Assembly (NCBI RefSeq): GCF_030816015.1 | Contig: NZ_JAUSXN010000001.1 | Location: 5,828,001 to 5,892,000 of the forward strand | Reading direction: 5' to 3' | DNA: 64,000 nt | Source of the DNA: Pedobacter sp. W3I1 | GTDB taxonomy: Bacteria; Bacteroidota; Bacteroidia; Sphingobacteriales; Sphingobacteriaceae | In this document: positions 24,988 through 34,479 of the stretch, piece after piece | How the letters are laid out: every line of letters starts with the position of its first letter | Numbering within the stretch: position 1 is the first letter of the stretch | Notes under the pieces: model-generated | What the model was told of the DNA's origin: nothing | Databases searched by the model: none | What the model saw: only the letters and a program-made list of their open reading frames with translations | Translations under genes and position numbers: made by a program

Positions 24988-26505
24988 CTAAGATGATTTC
25001 ATCATCTCCAAAATATCATCTACATATTTTCGCTCATTGGCTAAACGTGGTACTTTATGCTGTCCGCCGAGTTTATCTTTTGCTTTTAACCAATTATAAA
25101 AGGTATTGGCAGGCGCATTATGCACTTTGGGGCGGGCTAAAGCCATATCCTTAAAACGTTTGGCATCATAATCAGAGTTCACCTCGCGGAGTGTATTGTC
25201 CATAACATCAACAAATTTCTCAAAATCATTCGGCTGTTTATCAAATTCTATGATCCACTCGTGCCCACCAGCTTTTTCATCTTTAAAGTAAATAGGTCCG
25301 GCGGTATAATCTTTAATTTCGGCACCGGTTTCCTGACAAGCTTTGGTTAAGGCCTGTTCTGCATTATCAATAATCACTTCTTCGCCAAAGGCATTAATGA
25401 AATGTTTGGTACGCCCGGTAATTTTAATGCGGTAAGGAGAAAGAGAAGTAAATTGAATGGTATCACCAATCATATAACGCCATAAACCACCGTTTGTAGA
25501 AATAACAATGGCGTAATTTTTATGCAATTCAACTTCACCCAGCATCAATGCCTTTGGATTTTCTTCACAGATATTCTCCATCGGCACAAATTCATAGAAA
25601 ATACCATAATCCAGCATCAGTAACATTTCTTCTGAGTTATCCTGATCCTGAATGCCGAAAAATCCTTCGGAGGCATTATAAGTTTCCAGATAGTACATTT
25701 CATCGGATGGGATGAGCTGTTTAAACTGCTCACGATAAGGTGCGAAGTTTACCGCACCGTGGATATACAATTCGAGGTTTGGCCAAACCTCCAGTAAATT
25801 CTGCTTCCCGGTAAGTTCGAGCACCTTTTTGGCCAGTACAATAGTCCAGGTGGGTACGCCCGAAATGCTGGTTACATTTTCATTGATGGTGGCTTCAGCC
25901 ATTCTATCCATCTTGATTTCGTAATTGTCCATCAAAGCAATAGACATATCGGGCGTTCGGTAATATTCAGCCCAGATGGGAAGATTTTTAATCAATACGG
26001 CAGATAAATCGCCATAAAAACAATCTTCGTTTAACTGATTAACCTGATGGCTGCCACCTAAAACCAAACCTTTCCCGGTAAACATCTGGTTATCGGGACG
26101 GTTATTACAGTAAATGGAAAGCATATCTTTACCACCTTTAAAATGGCATTCCTCTAACGATTCCGGAGAAACAGGAATAAACTTACTCCTATCACTTGTG
26201 GTACCTGATGATTTTGCAAACCATTTGATATCAGACGGCCAGAGAATATTCTGTTCGCCATTAAGCATGCGCTCAATATAAGGTTTTAAGGTATCGTAAT
26301 TTTGGATCGGAACACGCTCCTGGTATTGTTGTGGAGTTAAGATTGATTTATAATCGTACAGTTTGCCCCATTCGGTATTTTCGGCACTATCAATCAGGGT
26401 ATGGAACCACTCTTCCTGAACATCGTACGGATATTTCATAAAAAGCTCGATCTGGTGGATCCGCTTTTTCATTAACCAGGTAAAAATTGAATTTACAAAT
26501 GCCAT
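24988..26505 (-). CDS. GH3 auxin-responsive promoter family protein (acyl-acid amido synthetase-like)
   Basis: Of 505 residues from ATG 26503-26505 (MAFVNSIFTWLMKKRIHQIE). Adenylating-enzyme motifs: SSGTTSDRSKFIPVS at about 97, YNASEGFFGIQD at about 310, and YRMIGDTIQF-like WRYMIGDTIQFTS at about 370. In plants GH3 enzymes join amino acids to auxin or jasmonate through an acyl-adenylate. Bacterial members are widespread in Bacteroidota with unknown substrates, perhaps fatty or aryl acids. Ends near the PIN/antitoxin pair on the same strand. Confidence 0.88.
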   Translation of the reverse strand: MAFVNSIFTWLMKKRIHQIELFMKYPYDVQEEWFHTLIDSAENTEWGKLYDYKSILTPQQYQERVPIQNYDTLKPYIERMLNGEQNILWPSDIKWFAKSSGTTSDRSKFIPVSPESLEECHFKGGKDMLSIYCNNRPDNQMFTGKGLVLGGSHQVNQLNEDCFYGDLSAVLIKNLPIWAEYYRTPDMSIALMDNYEIKMDRMAEATINENVTSISGVPTWTIVLAKKVLELTGKQNLLEVWPNLELYIHGAVNFAPYREQFKQLIPSDEMYYLETYNASEGFFGIQDQDNSEEMLLMLDYGIFYEFVPMENICEENPKALMLGEVELHKNYAIVISTNGGLWRYMIGDTIQFTSLSPYRIKITGRTKHFINAFGEEVIIDNAEQALTKACQETGAEIKDYTAGPIYFKDEKAGGHEWIIEFDKQPNDFEKFVDVMDNTLREVNSDYDAKRFKDMALARPKVHNAPANTFYNWLKAKDKLGGQHKVPRLANERKYVDDILEMMKSS

Positions 26506-26663
26506 ATTAAAAAATAAACAGCTGATTTTTACCACAGATGTTGACAGATAAACACAAATACTGTTGTTTTTGTTGCAACAATAATCTGATCTCTTTACCT
26601 GAAATAGTTTTATCTGTGTTTATGATCTTTATTCCTGAAAACCGGGACAAGAATTGGTTAATA

Positions 26664-27404
26664 TTAAACATCAAATTTCTTACGTTTCAGCACAAAGTTC
26701 GACCCAAGATAAACTTTTCTTACCATCTCGTTCTCAGCTAATACTTCAGGAACACCCTGTTCCAAAATTTTACCTTCAAAAAGCAGGTATGCCCTATCGG
26801 TAATGGAAAGTGTTTCCTGTACGTTGTGATCGGTAATTAAGATTCCTATATTTTTATGTTTCAGTTTGGCTACAATACTTTGGATTTCTTCTACCGCAAT
26901 TGGGTCTACCCCTGCAAAAGGTTCATCTAATAAGATAAAATTAGGGTTGGCGGCTAAAGCACGCGCAATTTCGGTACGGCGACGTTCACCTCCCGATAAT
27001 AAATCGCCACGGTTTTTACGCACTTTATGCAAGCTAAACTCGTTAATTAGTTCTTCGAGTTTATCACGCTGTTCTTCCTTGGTCAATTTGCTCATTTCCA
27101 AAATGGCCAGGATATTATCCTCAACAGTAAGTTTTCTAAAAACAGATGCTTCTTGAGCCAGATAACCGATCCCTTTTTGTGCCCTTCGGTACATCGGATC
27201 TTCGGTAATATCTTCTTCCTCTAAAAAGATACGGCCTTCATTTGGCTTGATCAGCCCCACAATCATGTAAAATGAAGTTGTTTTTCCGGCTCCATTGGGG
27301 CCCAAAAGACCAACAATTTCTCCTTGACTTACATTGAAGGAAACATTGTTTACAACGGTACGCTGTTTATATTTTTTAACGAGATTTTCGGCTCTTAATA
27401 TCAT
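26664..27404 (-). CDS. lptB: LPS export ABC transporter ATP-binding protein
   Basis: Of 246 residues. Walker A GPNGAGKTTSFYMI at about 35, Q-loop YLAQEASVFRKL at about 82, signature LLSGGERRRTEIARAL at about 134, Walker B FILLDEPFAGVDP at about 156, and switch ITDHNVQETL at about 190. The VEEIQ segment and EGKILEQG tail match LptB rather than amino-acid transporters. It energises transport of lipopolysaccharide to the outer membrane with LptFG, which are not in the window. Confidence 0.93.
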   Translation of the reverse strand: MILRAENLVKKYKQRTVVNNVSFNVSQGEIVGLLGPNGAGKTTSFYMIVGLIKPNEGRIFLEEEDITEDPMYRRAQKGIGYLAQEASVFRKLTVEDNILAILEMSKLTKEEQRDKLEELINEFSLHKVRKNRGDLLSGGERRRTEIARALAANPNFILLDEPFAGVDPIAVEEIQSIVAKLKHKNIGILITDHNVQETLSITDRAYLLFEGKILEQGVPEVLAENEMVRKVYLGSNFVLKRKKFDV

Positions 27405-27427
27405 ATATTGATTGCTATCCTTGGTCT

Positions 27428-27474
27428 GTCACATTGAGCTTGTCGAAATGTCCTTCGACGGGCTCAGGATGACA
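27428..27474. repeat. GTCACATTGAGC-type palindromic repeat
   Basis: Inverted arms CATTGAGCTTGTCGAAATG and TTCGACGGGCTCAGGATGAC. A mirror-related copy lies at 55922. It sits between the recJ end and lptB start. Confidence 0.65.
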
Positions 27475-27486
27475 CCTTGGAAATAG

Positions 27487-29187
27487 TTAATTAACTTTTA
27501 TTCCTTTAATATTTAACTGCAAACGTTTCTTATCTCTCCATACGTTTTCTTCTAACGTATAACAAACCGAAAATGGCACTTTTGGTTGTAAAAGATTTTC
27601 AAATTCGGCCAATCCGAATGCAATGCCTTCAAAAATAGGCGAATTTTGTTGTTTTATATTAATTTTTAAATGATTTGCGCCAACAGCCATGGCGTGCTGT
27701 GCGAGATATACGTTATGGGTAACAAATATAGGAGCCATATTTTCTGGGCCAAAGGGTCCCATTTGCGATAAAACGCGATAGAATTTACCATCTATCTGCG
27801 CCAGTTCGATTTCAGCATCAATCCTGATCATCGGTGTAAGGAGTTCTTCTGTGATACTGGCCGATACAATTTCTTCAAATTTATCAGCAAGGGCATCTAC
27901 ATTGTGTTGCTGCATAGTTAAACCTGCTGCAAATTTATGTCCACCATATTGATCCAATAAATCGGCACAACCGCTTAAAGCTTCGTATAAATCAAAACCA
28001 ACCACCGATCGGCAAGAACCTGCTACATGTCCGTTAGATTTCGTTAATACAATTGTTGGGCGATAATACTTTTCAGTTAAACGCGAAGCTACGATTCCGA
28101 TTACCCCCTTATGCCAGTTTTCGTTAAATACAACGGTAGTTTTTTTGTTGATCAGGATATCACTTTCCCCAATTAAAGCCAATGCCTCGCGGGTAATGTC
28201 CTGATCGTAGGTTTTACGCTCTGTATTTTTAAGGTTTATTAGTTCGCTTTGCTCCAATGCGTTTCCATCTACCTGGCAAAGCAACATGGCAACTGCATGT
28301 TTAGCATGGTCTATCCTTCCGGCGGCATTAATGCGCGGGCCTAATGTAAAAACCACATCGGTAATGCTGTAGTTTTCGGTTTTACCCGACACTTCCATCA
28401 GGGCACGCAGACCTTCGCATGGATTGGTATTTAATTTTTTTAAGCCATAATAGGCTAAAATCCTATTCTCGCCCACTACCGGAACAATATCAGCAGCGAT
28501 GCTTACCATCACTAAATCTAAATATTGCAGGTAAGTTTCTTTCGGAAGCTGATGTTTTTGCGCATAAGCTTGCGCAAGTTTAAAGCCAATACCGCAGCCT
28601 GCAAGTTCTTTAAAAGGGTATTCACAGTCTGAACGTTTAGGATCTAAAACAGCAATGGCTTGAGGCAGTTCATCTCCGGGTAAATGGTGATCGCAGATAA
28701 TGAAATCGACACCTAAATTGTTGGCGTAATCAATTTTATCGATAGATTTTATTCCACAATCTAAGGCAATAATTAAAGAGAACCCATTTTCACTGGCATA
28801 ATCAATCCCCGCGGTAGAAATGCCATACCCTTCCAGATAGCGATCGGGAATATAATATTCGATGTTTTTAGTGAGCTGCGAAAAGAAACTGAAGGCCAGT
28901 GCAACCGAAGTTGTACCGTCTACATCATAATCGCCATAGATCAGTATTTTTTCGTGATTGGACAATGCAGTTTCAATGCGGGCTATAGCAACATCCATAT
29001 CCTTCATTAAAAAAGGATCATGAAGATGGTCAAGATCTGGCCTGAAGAAATCTTTGGCCTGATCGAAATCACAAATATTCCGTTGTACGAGTATTTGTGC
29101 AAGTGAGCGATCTATATTAAGTTGTTCTGCTATTTTTGTTATCGCAGCATCATTGCAATCTGATGCCAGTACCCATCTTTTTTCCAT
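27487..29187 (-). CDS. recJ: Single-stranded-DNA-specific exonuclease RecJ
   Basis: 5'-3' ssDNA exonuclease of recombination and mismatch repair; 566 residues, usual length. DHH motifs: YGDYDVDGTTSVAL at about 80, IIALDCGIKS at about 136, ICDHHLPGDELP at about 160, and LGPRINAAGRIDHA at about 285. DHHA1 domain at about 370-410 with NGHVAGSCRS, then an OB-like C-terminal domain. All metal ligands appear intact. Confidence 0.95.
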   Translation of the reverse strand: MEKRWVLASDCNDAAITKIAEQLNIDRSLAQILVQRNICDFDQAKDFFRPDLDHLHDPFLMKDMDVAIARIETALSNHEKILIYGDYDVDGTTSVALAFSFFSQLTKNIEYYIPDRYLEGYGISTAGIDYASENGFSLIIALDCGIKSIDKIDYANNLGVDFIICDHHLPGDELPQAIAVLDPKRSDCEYPFKELAGCGIGFKLAQAYAQKHQLPKETYLQYLDLVMVSIAADIVPVVGENRILAYYGLKKLNTNPCEGLRALMEVSGKTENYSITDVVFTLGPRINAAGRIDHAKHAVAMLLCQVDGNALEQSELINLKNTERKTYDQDITREALALIGESDILINKKTTVVFNENWHKGVIGIVASRLTEKYYRPTIVLTKSNGHVAGSCRSVVGFDLYEALSGCADLLDQYGGHKFAAGLTMQQHNVDALADKFEEIVSASITEELLTPMIRIDAEIELAQIDGKFYRVLSQMGPFGPENMAPIFVTHNVYLAQHAMAVGANHLKINIKQQNSPIFEGIAFGLAEFENLLQPKVPFSVCYTLEENVWRDKKRLQLNIKGIKVN

Positions 29188-29289
29188 TTATTCTGTCTCC
29201 GAACAGTAAATATACATTTTAATTGGATATGATGGAGGCAATATCTAATGGGTTGACGAACAAGACCTTTAAAAACAAAAAGTTAAATT

Positions 29290-30615
29290 TTACTTGGAAT
29301 TTCCGGGATACTCTTGATAAAGCTTGATCAGATGTGCCTTTTGGCTTGCATATTTTGCATCATCAATTAAATTTACACGTTCAGCCGGATCCCACGATAA
29401 ATTGTACAGCTCAGTAAGTTCTTTATCGCCTTTTTTGGTAATCCTCAGTTTCCAGTCGCCATCTTTTACGCCTTCTAAAACGTAATTATGATAGTAGATT
29501 GGGCGGTGCGGTTTATCGTAATTTTTGGTTGTAAGCAAAGCTGAAACCGATTCTCCATCATACACTTTTTGAGGTAATTTGCTTTTTGTCCACTCGGCCA
29601 GTGTAGGAAAAACATCCAGATTTGAAATGGGCTTGGTTAACTGGGTATTATTAAGTGTATGGCCTTTCCAATATACAATAAAGGGAACACGGTGTCCGCC
29701 TTCATAAGAAATACCTTTCGATCCTCTAAAAACTCCAGCTGAGCCCACATGGTAAAACCTGGTAAAACCATCGTCGTACATGCGTTGTGGCGCATTAATC
29801 CAGGGACCATTATCACTGGTGAAGATAAAAATGGTATTATCTGCCTGCCCGGAAGCGACTACCTGTTTCCAGATTGCAGCTAAACCGGCATCCATATCTT
29901 CAATCACGTCGCCCAGTTCGCCACCTGCCGAAGGTATTCTTCGGCTTTTTTGTGCCGCAAAGGCAACAGGTAAGTGTGGCATGTTTTGCGCCAGGTACAG
30001 GAAAAACGGTTTCTTAGCTGCGGCACTTTGTTTGATAAATTTGATCGATTCGCGGGTGTAAGAACTGGTTAAAATACTATCGTGCGGTTTGTAAATTTCT
30101 GGTTTATTATTTCTGAAAACTTTAATCGTGGTATCCGTTTTTACGTAAGGCGCTCTATAATCGTGACTATACAAAAGACCATAAAATTCATCAAAACCCT
30201 TTTTATTAGGTAGCGAAACACCATGATCGCCCAAATGCCACTTTCCAACTAAAGCAGTAGCATAGCCTGATTGTTTAAGCATCTGCGCAATGGTAATTTC
30301 ATCTTCAGGTATGCCACGTTTATCGCCCGGGCCTATTGGCCATGGCAAATCCATCCTGCTACAGTATCTTCCTGTTAGCAATGATGCTCTTGATGGTGTA
30401 CAGGTTGGTGAAGTGGTAACAAAGTTTGTGGCTTTAATCCCATTCGCAGCCATTCCATCTAAAAACGGCGTCTTAATCAGCGGACTTCCATAACATGAAA
30501 TATCGGCATAACCCATATCATCAGCCAATACGATAATTACGTTGGGTTTTTGCTGTGCTTTTAACTGTGTAGAAAAACTTATAGCCAGCAGAAAAATTAA
30601 GATTCGGAGATTCAT
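29290..30615 (-). CDS. Type I sulfatase (arylsulfatase family), exported
   Basis: Of 441 residues. Signal peptide MNLRILIFLLAISFSTQLKA. Metal site LADDMGYADISCYG at about 31; the CTPSR motif in TSPTCTPSRASLLTGRY at about 72 carries the cysteine converted to formylglycine; GKWHLGDHG at about 122; TSDNGPW at about 265. It needs a formylglycine-generating enzyme, not seen here. It probably removes sulfate from polysaccharides or small aryl sulfates in the periplasm. No SusC/D genes nearby. Confidence 0.9.
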   Translation of the reverse strand: MNLRILIFLLAISFSTQLKAQQKPNVIIVLADDMGYADISCYGSPLIKTPFLDGMAANGIKATNFVTTSPTCTPSRASLLTGRYCSRMDLPWPIGPGDKRGIPEDEITIAQMLKQSGYATALVGKWHLGDHGVSLPNKKGFDEFYGLLYSHDYRAPYVKTDTTIKVFRNNKPEIYKPHDSILTSSYTRESIKFIKQSAAAKKPFFLYLAQNMPHLPVAFAAQKSRRIPSAGGELGDVIEDMDAGLAAIWKQVVASGQADNTIFIFTSDNGPWINAPQRMYDDGFTRFYHVGSAGVFRGSKGISYEGGHRVPFIVYWKGHTLNNTQLTKPISNLDVFPTLAEWTKSKLPQKVYDGESVSALLTTKNYDKPHRPIYYHNYVLEGVKDGDWKLRITKKGDKELTELYNLSWDPAERVNLIDDAKYASQKAHLIKLYQEYPGNSK

Positions 30616-30751
30616 GCTGGAAATTTAAGCATCATATTTTACAAAAAAAGGAAGTATCCAAGCTTTTACCAAAACAAATACTCAAGTTTAGATTGTTACC
30701 TTTGTTTATAGATTATTCTTAATTTAACATCTTTCATTAATAGTTAAATCT

Positions 30752-32107
30752 TTGCCAATGCTTTCTAAAAACTTGCTATCCGAAATTAAAGAAAAATCAG
30801 ATCTGCTTAATTCCTTAAAGCCTTTAAGCCCTGAAAATCAAGCCAAACTTGATAAGAAGTTTCGTTTAGAATTTAATTTTAATTCCAATCATTTAGAAGG
30901 CAATACCCTAACTTATGGCGAAACTGAATTATTGTTAATTTTTGATCAAACAGAAGGAACGCACGATTATCGTGAGTATCAGGAAATGCAGGCACATGAT
31001 GTTGCTTTACGCATGATCCAAGAAGAAGCAGCCGAAACAGAAAGACCTTTATTGGAAAATTTCATAAGAGATTTAAATGCAAAAATCTTGGTTAAACCAT
31101 TTTGGAAAGATGCCATCACTGCAGATGGACAAGATACGCGTAAACAAATCATACCAGGTGAATATAAAAAAACACCAAATTCGGTAAGACTTTCTAACGG
31201 AGAAATTTTTAGTTATTCTGCTCCAGGTGATGTGCAAAAAGAAATGGCCGAACTTGTTGCCTGGTTCAATGAAAACAACGGAACAGAAGATCCTGTACTT
31301 TTAGCAGCACTGTTACATTACCGATTTGTGCGGATCCATCCTTTCGATGATGGTAATGGCAGAACCGCGAGACTTTTAATGAATTATGTTTTTGCTAAAA
31401 ATAATCTGCCTTTAGTCATTATTAAAAGTGCAGCTAAAAAAGATTATCTGGCTGCATTAAACCGTGCAGATACTGGAGATTTAAGTACTTTTGTTGAATA
31501 TATTGGAAATCAGCTTTTATGGAGTTTAGATTTGAGCATTAAAGCAGCTAAAGGAGAAGATATCGATGAGGATGATGATTTAGATAAGGAATTGGAATTA
31601 TTGAAACAGGAACTTAACCAAGTCCCGAATGAATTTGAGCAAGAAAAAACTTATTCGGATGTTGCAAACGTTATGGAAAACAGTATTATCCCCTTGTTTC
31701 TCGAGCTTAATTCAAAAATTGACAAAATAAAAGATCTATTTGTAAAAGCGGAATGTAATATACAAATCTCACATGTTAAGCCAAATGGATATCATGATCA
31801 ATTATTTTTCACGTCAGATGACTTTTTGTTTGGAAGTTCTTTCAAGGCTTACGAAATACAAGCAGCAATTATAAATTTTAATTGTACTGCTCTTAAGAAA
31901 ACAATAAGACATAAAGACATAAATTATACTTTACAGATTGATTTTGATGGCTATAATTATAGAATTTCAAATAAATTCAAAAATGAAGAGTTAATCATTT
32001 TACCTTATAAAACTTTCTTATCAAAACACAACATTGATAGTATCGTTAAAGTAGTAGTTTCATATGTCATAGATGAAATCAAATCAGCAACAAATCTTAA
32101 CATATAA
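30752..32107 (+). CDS. Fic family protein with long C-terminal extension
   Basis: Of 451 residues (a second ATG two codons in is also possible). The N-terminal inhibitory-type region RLEFNFNSNHLEGNTLTYGE at about 40 resembles the class II S/T-x-x-x-E/G-N helix. Fic core HPFDDGNGRTARLLMNYV at about 196. An acidic linker (EDIDEDDDLDKELELL) is followed by about 180 residues I do not recognise. Fic proteins transfer AMP to target hydroxyls. No antitoxin-like partner next to it. The next gene begins 11 bases downstream. Confidence 0.85.
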   Translation: MPMLSKNLLSEIKEKSDLLNSLKPLSPENQAKLDKKFRLEFNFNSNHLEGNTLTYGETELLLIFDQTEGTHDYREYQEMQAHDVALRMIQEEAAETERPLLENFIRDLNAKILVKPFWKDAITADGQDTRKQIIPGEYKKTPNSVRLSNGEIFSYSAPGDVQKEMAELVAWFNENNGTEDPVLLAALLHYRFVRIHPFDDGNGRTARLLMNYVFAKNNLPLVIIKSAAKKDYLAALNRADTGDLSTFVEYIGNQLLWSLDLSIKAAKGEDIDEDDDLDKELELLKQELNQVPNEFEQEKTYSDVANVMENSIIPLFLELNSKIDKIKDLFVKAECNIQISHVKPNGYHDQLFFTSDDFLFGSSFKAYEIQAAIINFNCTALKKTIRHKDINYTLQIDFDGYNYRISNKFKNEELIILPYKTFLSKHNIDSIVKVVVSYVIDEIKSATNLNI

Positions 32108-32118
32108 ATTTATACATT

Positions 32119-32886
32119 TTGCTAGTTCATACCCTATTCGAAGGCACCTATTCAGTTGATGCGTCAAAGAAATTTGTTCCTTTCGACCCTGCCATACATC
32201 ATTTTAAAGATAGACCCGCATCACTATTTGTTAGCGTTCAGCCTTTTTTAGTCGAGCTGAAGAATGATTTGATACTTTTTGATACAGGTTTGGGGTTTAG
32301 TGATGACCATGGTGAATTGATTTTACATAAAAATATCCGCAATGCGGGTTTCGACCCGACTGATGTAACCAAGGTTTTAATGTCACATTTACATTACGAC
32401 CACTCCGGAGGAATGATCCATAAACAGGGGAATGATAAAGTCGAACTGAGTTTCCCTGATGCAGAATATGTAATTAACCGTGGTGAGTGGGAAACGGCAT
32501 TTAGCAGCACTTCATCTTCTTACCATACCGATATTTTCGATTTTGTTCAGCGTAACGCTCAATTAAAATTTGTAGAGGGCGATGGCGCATTAGATGAAAC
32601 CACTGCTTTCGAATTTACAGGCGCACACTGCCCCAATCACCAGGTTTTCCTTTTAACAGAAGGCAAACAGAAAATATTTTTTGGAGGTGACGTACTGCCT
32701 GAACCTGAAGAGCTGGTTAAAAACTTTATAGCCAAATATGATTTCGATGGCCGCAAGGCAATGGAACTGCGTAAAGAATTTGGAAAACGAGCAGCTGAAG
32801 AAAACTGGGAATGTTTATTTTACCATGGCAAAAGTGCCGCAACCGGTTTTGTTGATGCTGTTGAGGGCGGATTTAGGATTAGGTAG
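32119..32886 (+). CDS. MBL-fold metallo-hydrolase
   Basis: Of 255 residues. Metal motif MSHLHYDHSGGMI at about 90, FTGAHCPNHQVFLL at about 170 and FFGGDVLPEPE at about 188, as in quorum-quenching-lactonase-like and related hydrolases. There is no ATG near the conserved start; TTG 32119 (MLVHTLFEGTYSVD) is the best candidate, 11 bases after the Fic stop, suggesting coupling. The stop codon merges into a TTTAGGG repeat. Substrate unknown. Confidence 0.82.
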   Translation: MLVHTLFEGTYSVDASKKFVPFDPAIHHFKDRPASLFVSVQPFLVELKNDLILFDTGLGFSDDHGELILHKNIRNAGFDPTDVTKVLMSHLHYDHSGGMIHKQGNDKVELSFPDAEYVINRGEWETAFSSTSSSYHTDIFDFVQRNAQLKFVEGDGALDETTAFEFTGAHCPNHQVFLLTEGKQKIFFGGDVLPEPEELVKNFIAKYDFDGRKAMELRKEFGKRAAEENWECLFYHGKSAATGFVDAVEGGFRIR

Positions 32887-32930
32887 GTTTAGGGTTTAGG
32901 GTTTAGGGTTTAGGGTTTAGGGTTTAGGGG
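32884..32930 (+). repeat. (GGTTTAG)n array at the MBL gene stop codon
   Basis: Starting in the TAG stop, about six perfect heptamers of GGTTTAG run to GGGGAAAA. The unit equals the plant telomere repeat by sequence, almost certainly by chance. It is one of several low-complexity runs starting at stop codons. Confidence 0.9.
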
Positions 32931-33087
32931 AAAACAGACCTATAATGGATTTAGTATACTTGAGGCTAAAAAGGCGATTTATTATTTTTCTTAAATCGTG
33001 GTTGGCTAAAGCCGAACCACAATGAAATTCATCGTCACCTGATTTACTTACCAATCATTCATTGTTGCCTGCTTCAGCTGGCACAAA
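32931..33087. other. Intergenic stretch before the yceI terminator
   Basis: About 150 AT-rich bases without an ORF. CTAAAAAGGCGATTTATTATTTTTC and GTGGTTGGCTAAAGCCGAACCAC (a hairpin, arms GTGGTTGGC and GCCGAACCAC with loop TAAA, at about 32999-33020) are the only structure. Role unknown. Confidence 0.45.
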
Positions 33088-33118
33088 AAAAGCCTCGACA
33101 CATGCCGAGGCTTTTCTT
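33088..33118 (-). terminator. Rho-independent terminator of yceI
   Basis: On the minus strand AAAGCCTCG, loop GCATGTGT, CGAGGCTTTTTTT. A nine-base perfect stem with a T run, lying 20 bases past the yceI stop. The A-rich other side could also work for plus-strand transcripts. Confidence 0.85.
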
Positions 33119-33136
33119 TTTCCGAGACGGAAATAA

Positions 33137-33724
33137 TTATTTTTTAGCTACTAATTTAACAGCTAATTCAAAGTTATCATCGATTGCTTTGTCGCCAATG
33201 CTGTCGAAGAATGATTTAGAACCATATTTGATGTCATATTTAGTTCTGTCAACAACGATTTTACCAGCCAAAGCTGAAGCTGTACCATCTGCATTAACCG
33301 TTACAGTTGCAGGGAAGCTTAATGGTTTAGTAATACCTTTGATGGTTAAATTACCTGATACCGTTACATTAGCACCTGAACCGACCACTTTAGTAATTAC
33401 GAAGGTTGAAGTTGGGAATTTAGCTGTACCGAAGAAATCATCTGCTTTTAAGTGACCTTCTAATTTAGCGCTGCCATCAGCATCTTTAATTGAAGCCATA
33501 TCAATCACAAATGTACCACCAGTTACATTTTTACCGTTAACGGCTAAAGTACCTGATTGTAACGCTACAGTTCCGTTGTGAGAACCTGTTACTTTTTTAC
33601 CAACCCAAGTGATGGTCGATTTTGCTGCATCTACAGTATAAGTTACTGGTTTAGTAGGGTTTTTAAAAGCTGACAAGGCTACTACTGCTACTAATAAAAA
33701 AATTGAGCTAATTTTTAATTTCAT
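33137..33724 (-). CDS. YceI-family lipid-binding-like periplasmic protein
   Basis: Of 195 residues from ATG 33722-33724 (MKLKISSIFLLVAVVALSAF, a signal peptide); an in-frame ATG 9 codons upstream overlaps the candidate -7 box area and is not used. The beta-barrel lipocalin-like YceI domain starts TYTVDAAKSTITWVGKKVTG and ends DKAIDDNFELAVKLVAKK. YceI proteins bind isoprenoid or fatty compounds in the periplasm. Monocistronic with its own promoter and terminator. Confidence 0.92.
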   Translation of the reverse strand: MKLKISSIFLLVAVVALSAFKNPTKPVTYTVDAAKSTITWVGKKVTGSHNGTVALQSGTLAVNGKNVTGGTFVIDMASIKDADGSAKLEGHLKADDFFGTAKFPTSTFVITKVVGSGANVTVSGNLTIKGITKPLSFPATVTVNADGTASALAGKIVVDRTKYDIKYGSKSFFDSIGDKAIDDNFELAVKLVAKK

Positions 33725-33748
33725 TTTCTGGTTTTTTAAAATTTGATA

Positions 33749-33756
33749 CAAATATA
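33749..33756 (-). promoter_or_regulatory. Candidate -7 element for yceI
   Basis: Minus strand TATATTTG, a perfect TAnnTTTG match, 25 bases before the chosen ATG. No convincing -33 TTTG at 19-21 bases upstream. Confidence 0.5.
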
Positions 33757-33982
33757 GATTAACTGCCGATCTCTTGTTATTGACCTATGTTAAGTTTTTT
33801 CAAAAGTAATCGGATTTATTTAAAATCATTCTATTGACTGCACAATTGTAGTGAAGGTTTAATTTGTTTACTTTTTAATGTGAAATATAGAAAGGTAGAA
33901 GGCTGAAGGTTTAAGGCATAAGGTTTTCCGTTCTAGAAAAAATAATATCATATCTTTAAAAAATTAAAATCCAGACCCATTC

Positions 33983-34432
33983 ATGAAAAATAAATTTTAC
34001 GCTGCTCTGTACCTACTATGCTTATTTTTTACCTTAACCGGATGCAACTTTAATAGCGCTTACCTCAATCGCGAGGAAGATAAAAAAGATGCAGAGAAAG
34101 TAGCAGATCAATTTTACGCTTTGGTTGAGAAAAATGATTTGAAAAATCTAAGCCCTCTTCTTAGCGATCAATTTAAAGCAACAACCAGCACACAAAAATT
34201 AAATGACTATTTAACCGGGGCTGTAAACAAGCTAGGTGAAATAAAAAACAAAAAGTTAGATCACTGGGAAACGAAAGTAATCAGAGGCTCAAATCCATCT
34301 GCAAAGTATGTACTATATTATGTTGTAGAAAGAGCAAAATTTCAAGCAAAAGAAACAGTTACCTTAACTGCAGAAAACGACCAGATTAAAGTTTTAGGTT
34401 ATAATGTTAATTCTGAAGGTTTATTTAAATAG
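33983..34432 (+). CDS. Small lipoprotein, DUF4019/DUF3887-like
   Basis: Of 149 residues. Signal MKNKFYAALYLLCLFFTLTG with lipobox LTGC (Cys21). The mature part starts AEKVADQFYALVEKNDLKNL, the NTF2-like/DUF4019 pattern of a small alpha+beta domain, and ends LGYNVNSEGLF. Role unknown; probably anchored on the inner face of the outer membrane. The DUF4157 gene follows 47 bases downstream and could be in one transcript. Confidence 0.75.
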   Translation: MKNKFYAALYLLCLFFTLTGCNFNSAYLNREEDKKDAEKVADQFYALVEKNDLKNLSPLLSDQFKATTSTQKLNDYLTGAVNKLGEIKNKKLDHWETKVIRGSNPSAKYVLYYVVERAKFQAKETVTLTAENDQIKVLGYNVNSEGLFK

Positions 34433-34479
34433 GAAGAAACCTTGATCTATAAAAGGCATTGAAATCGGGCAACTAAAGC

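Noticed and set aside
32884..32930. Telomere or linear-replicon end
   Set aside because: The TTTAGGG array is short, internal and starts at a stop codon like other word repeats in the window.
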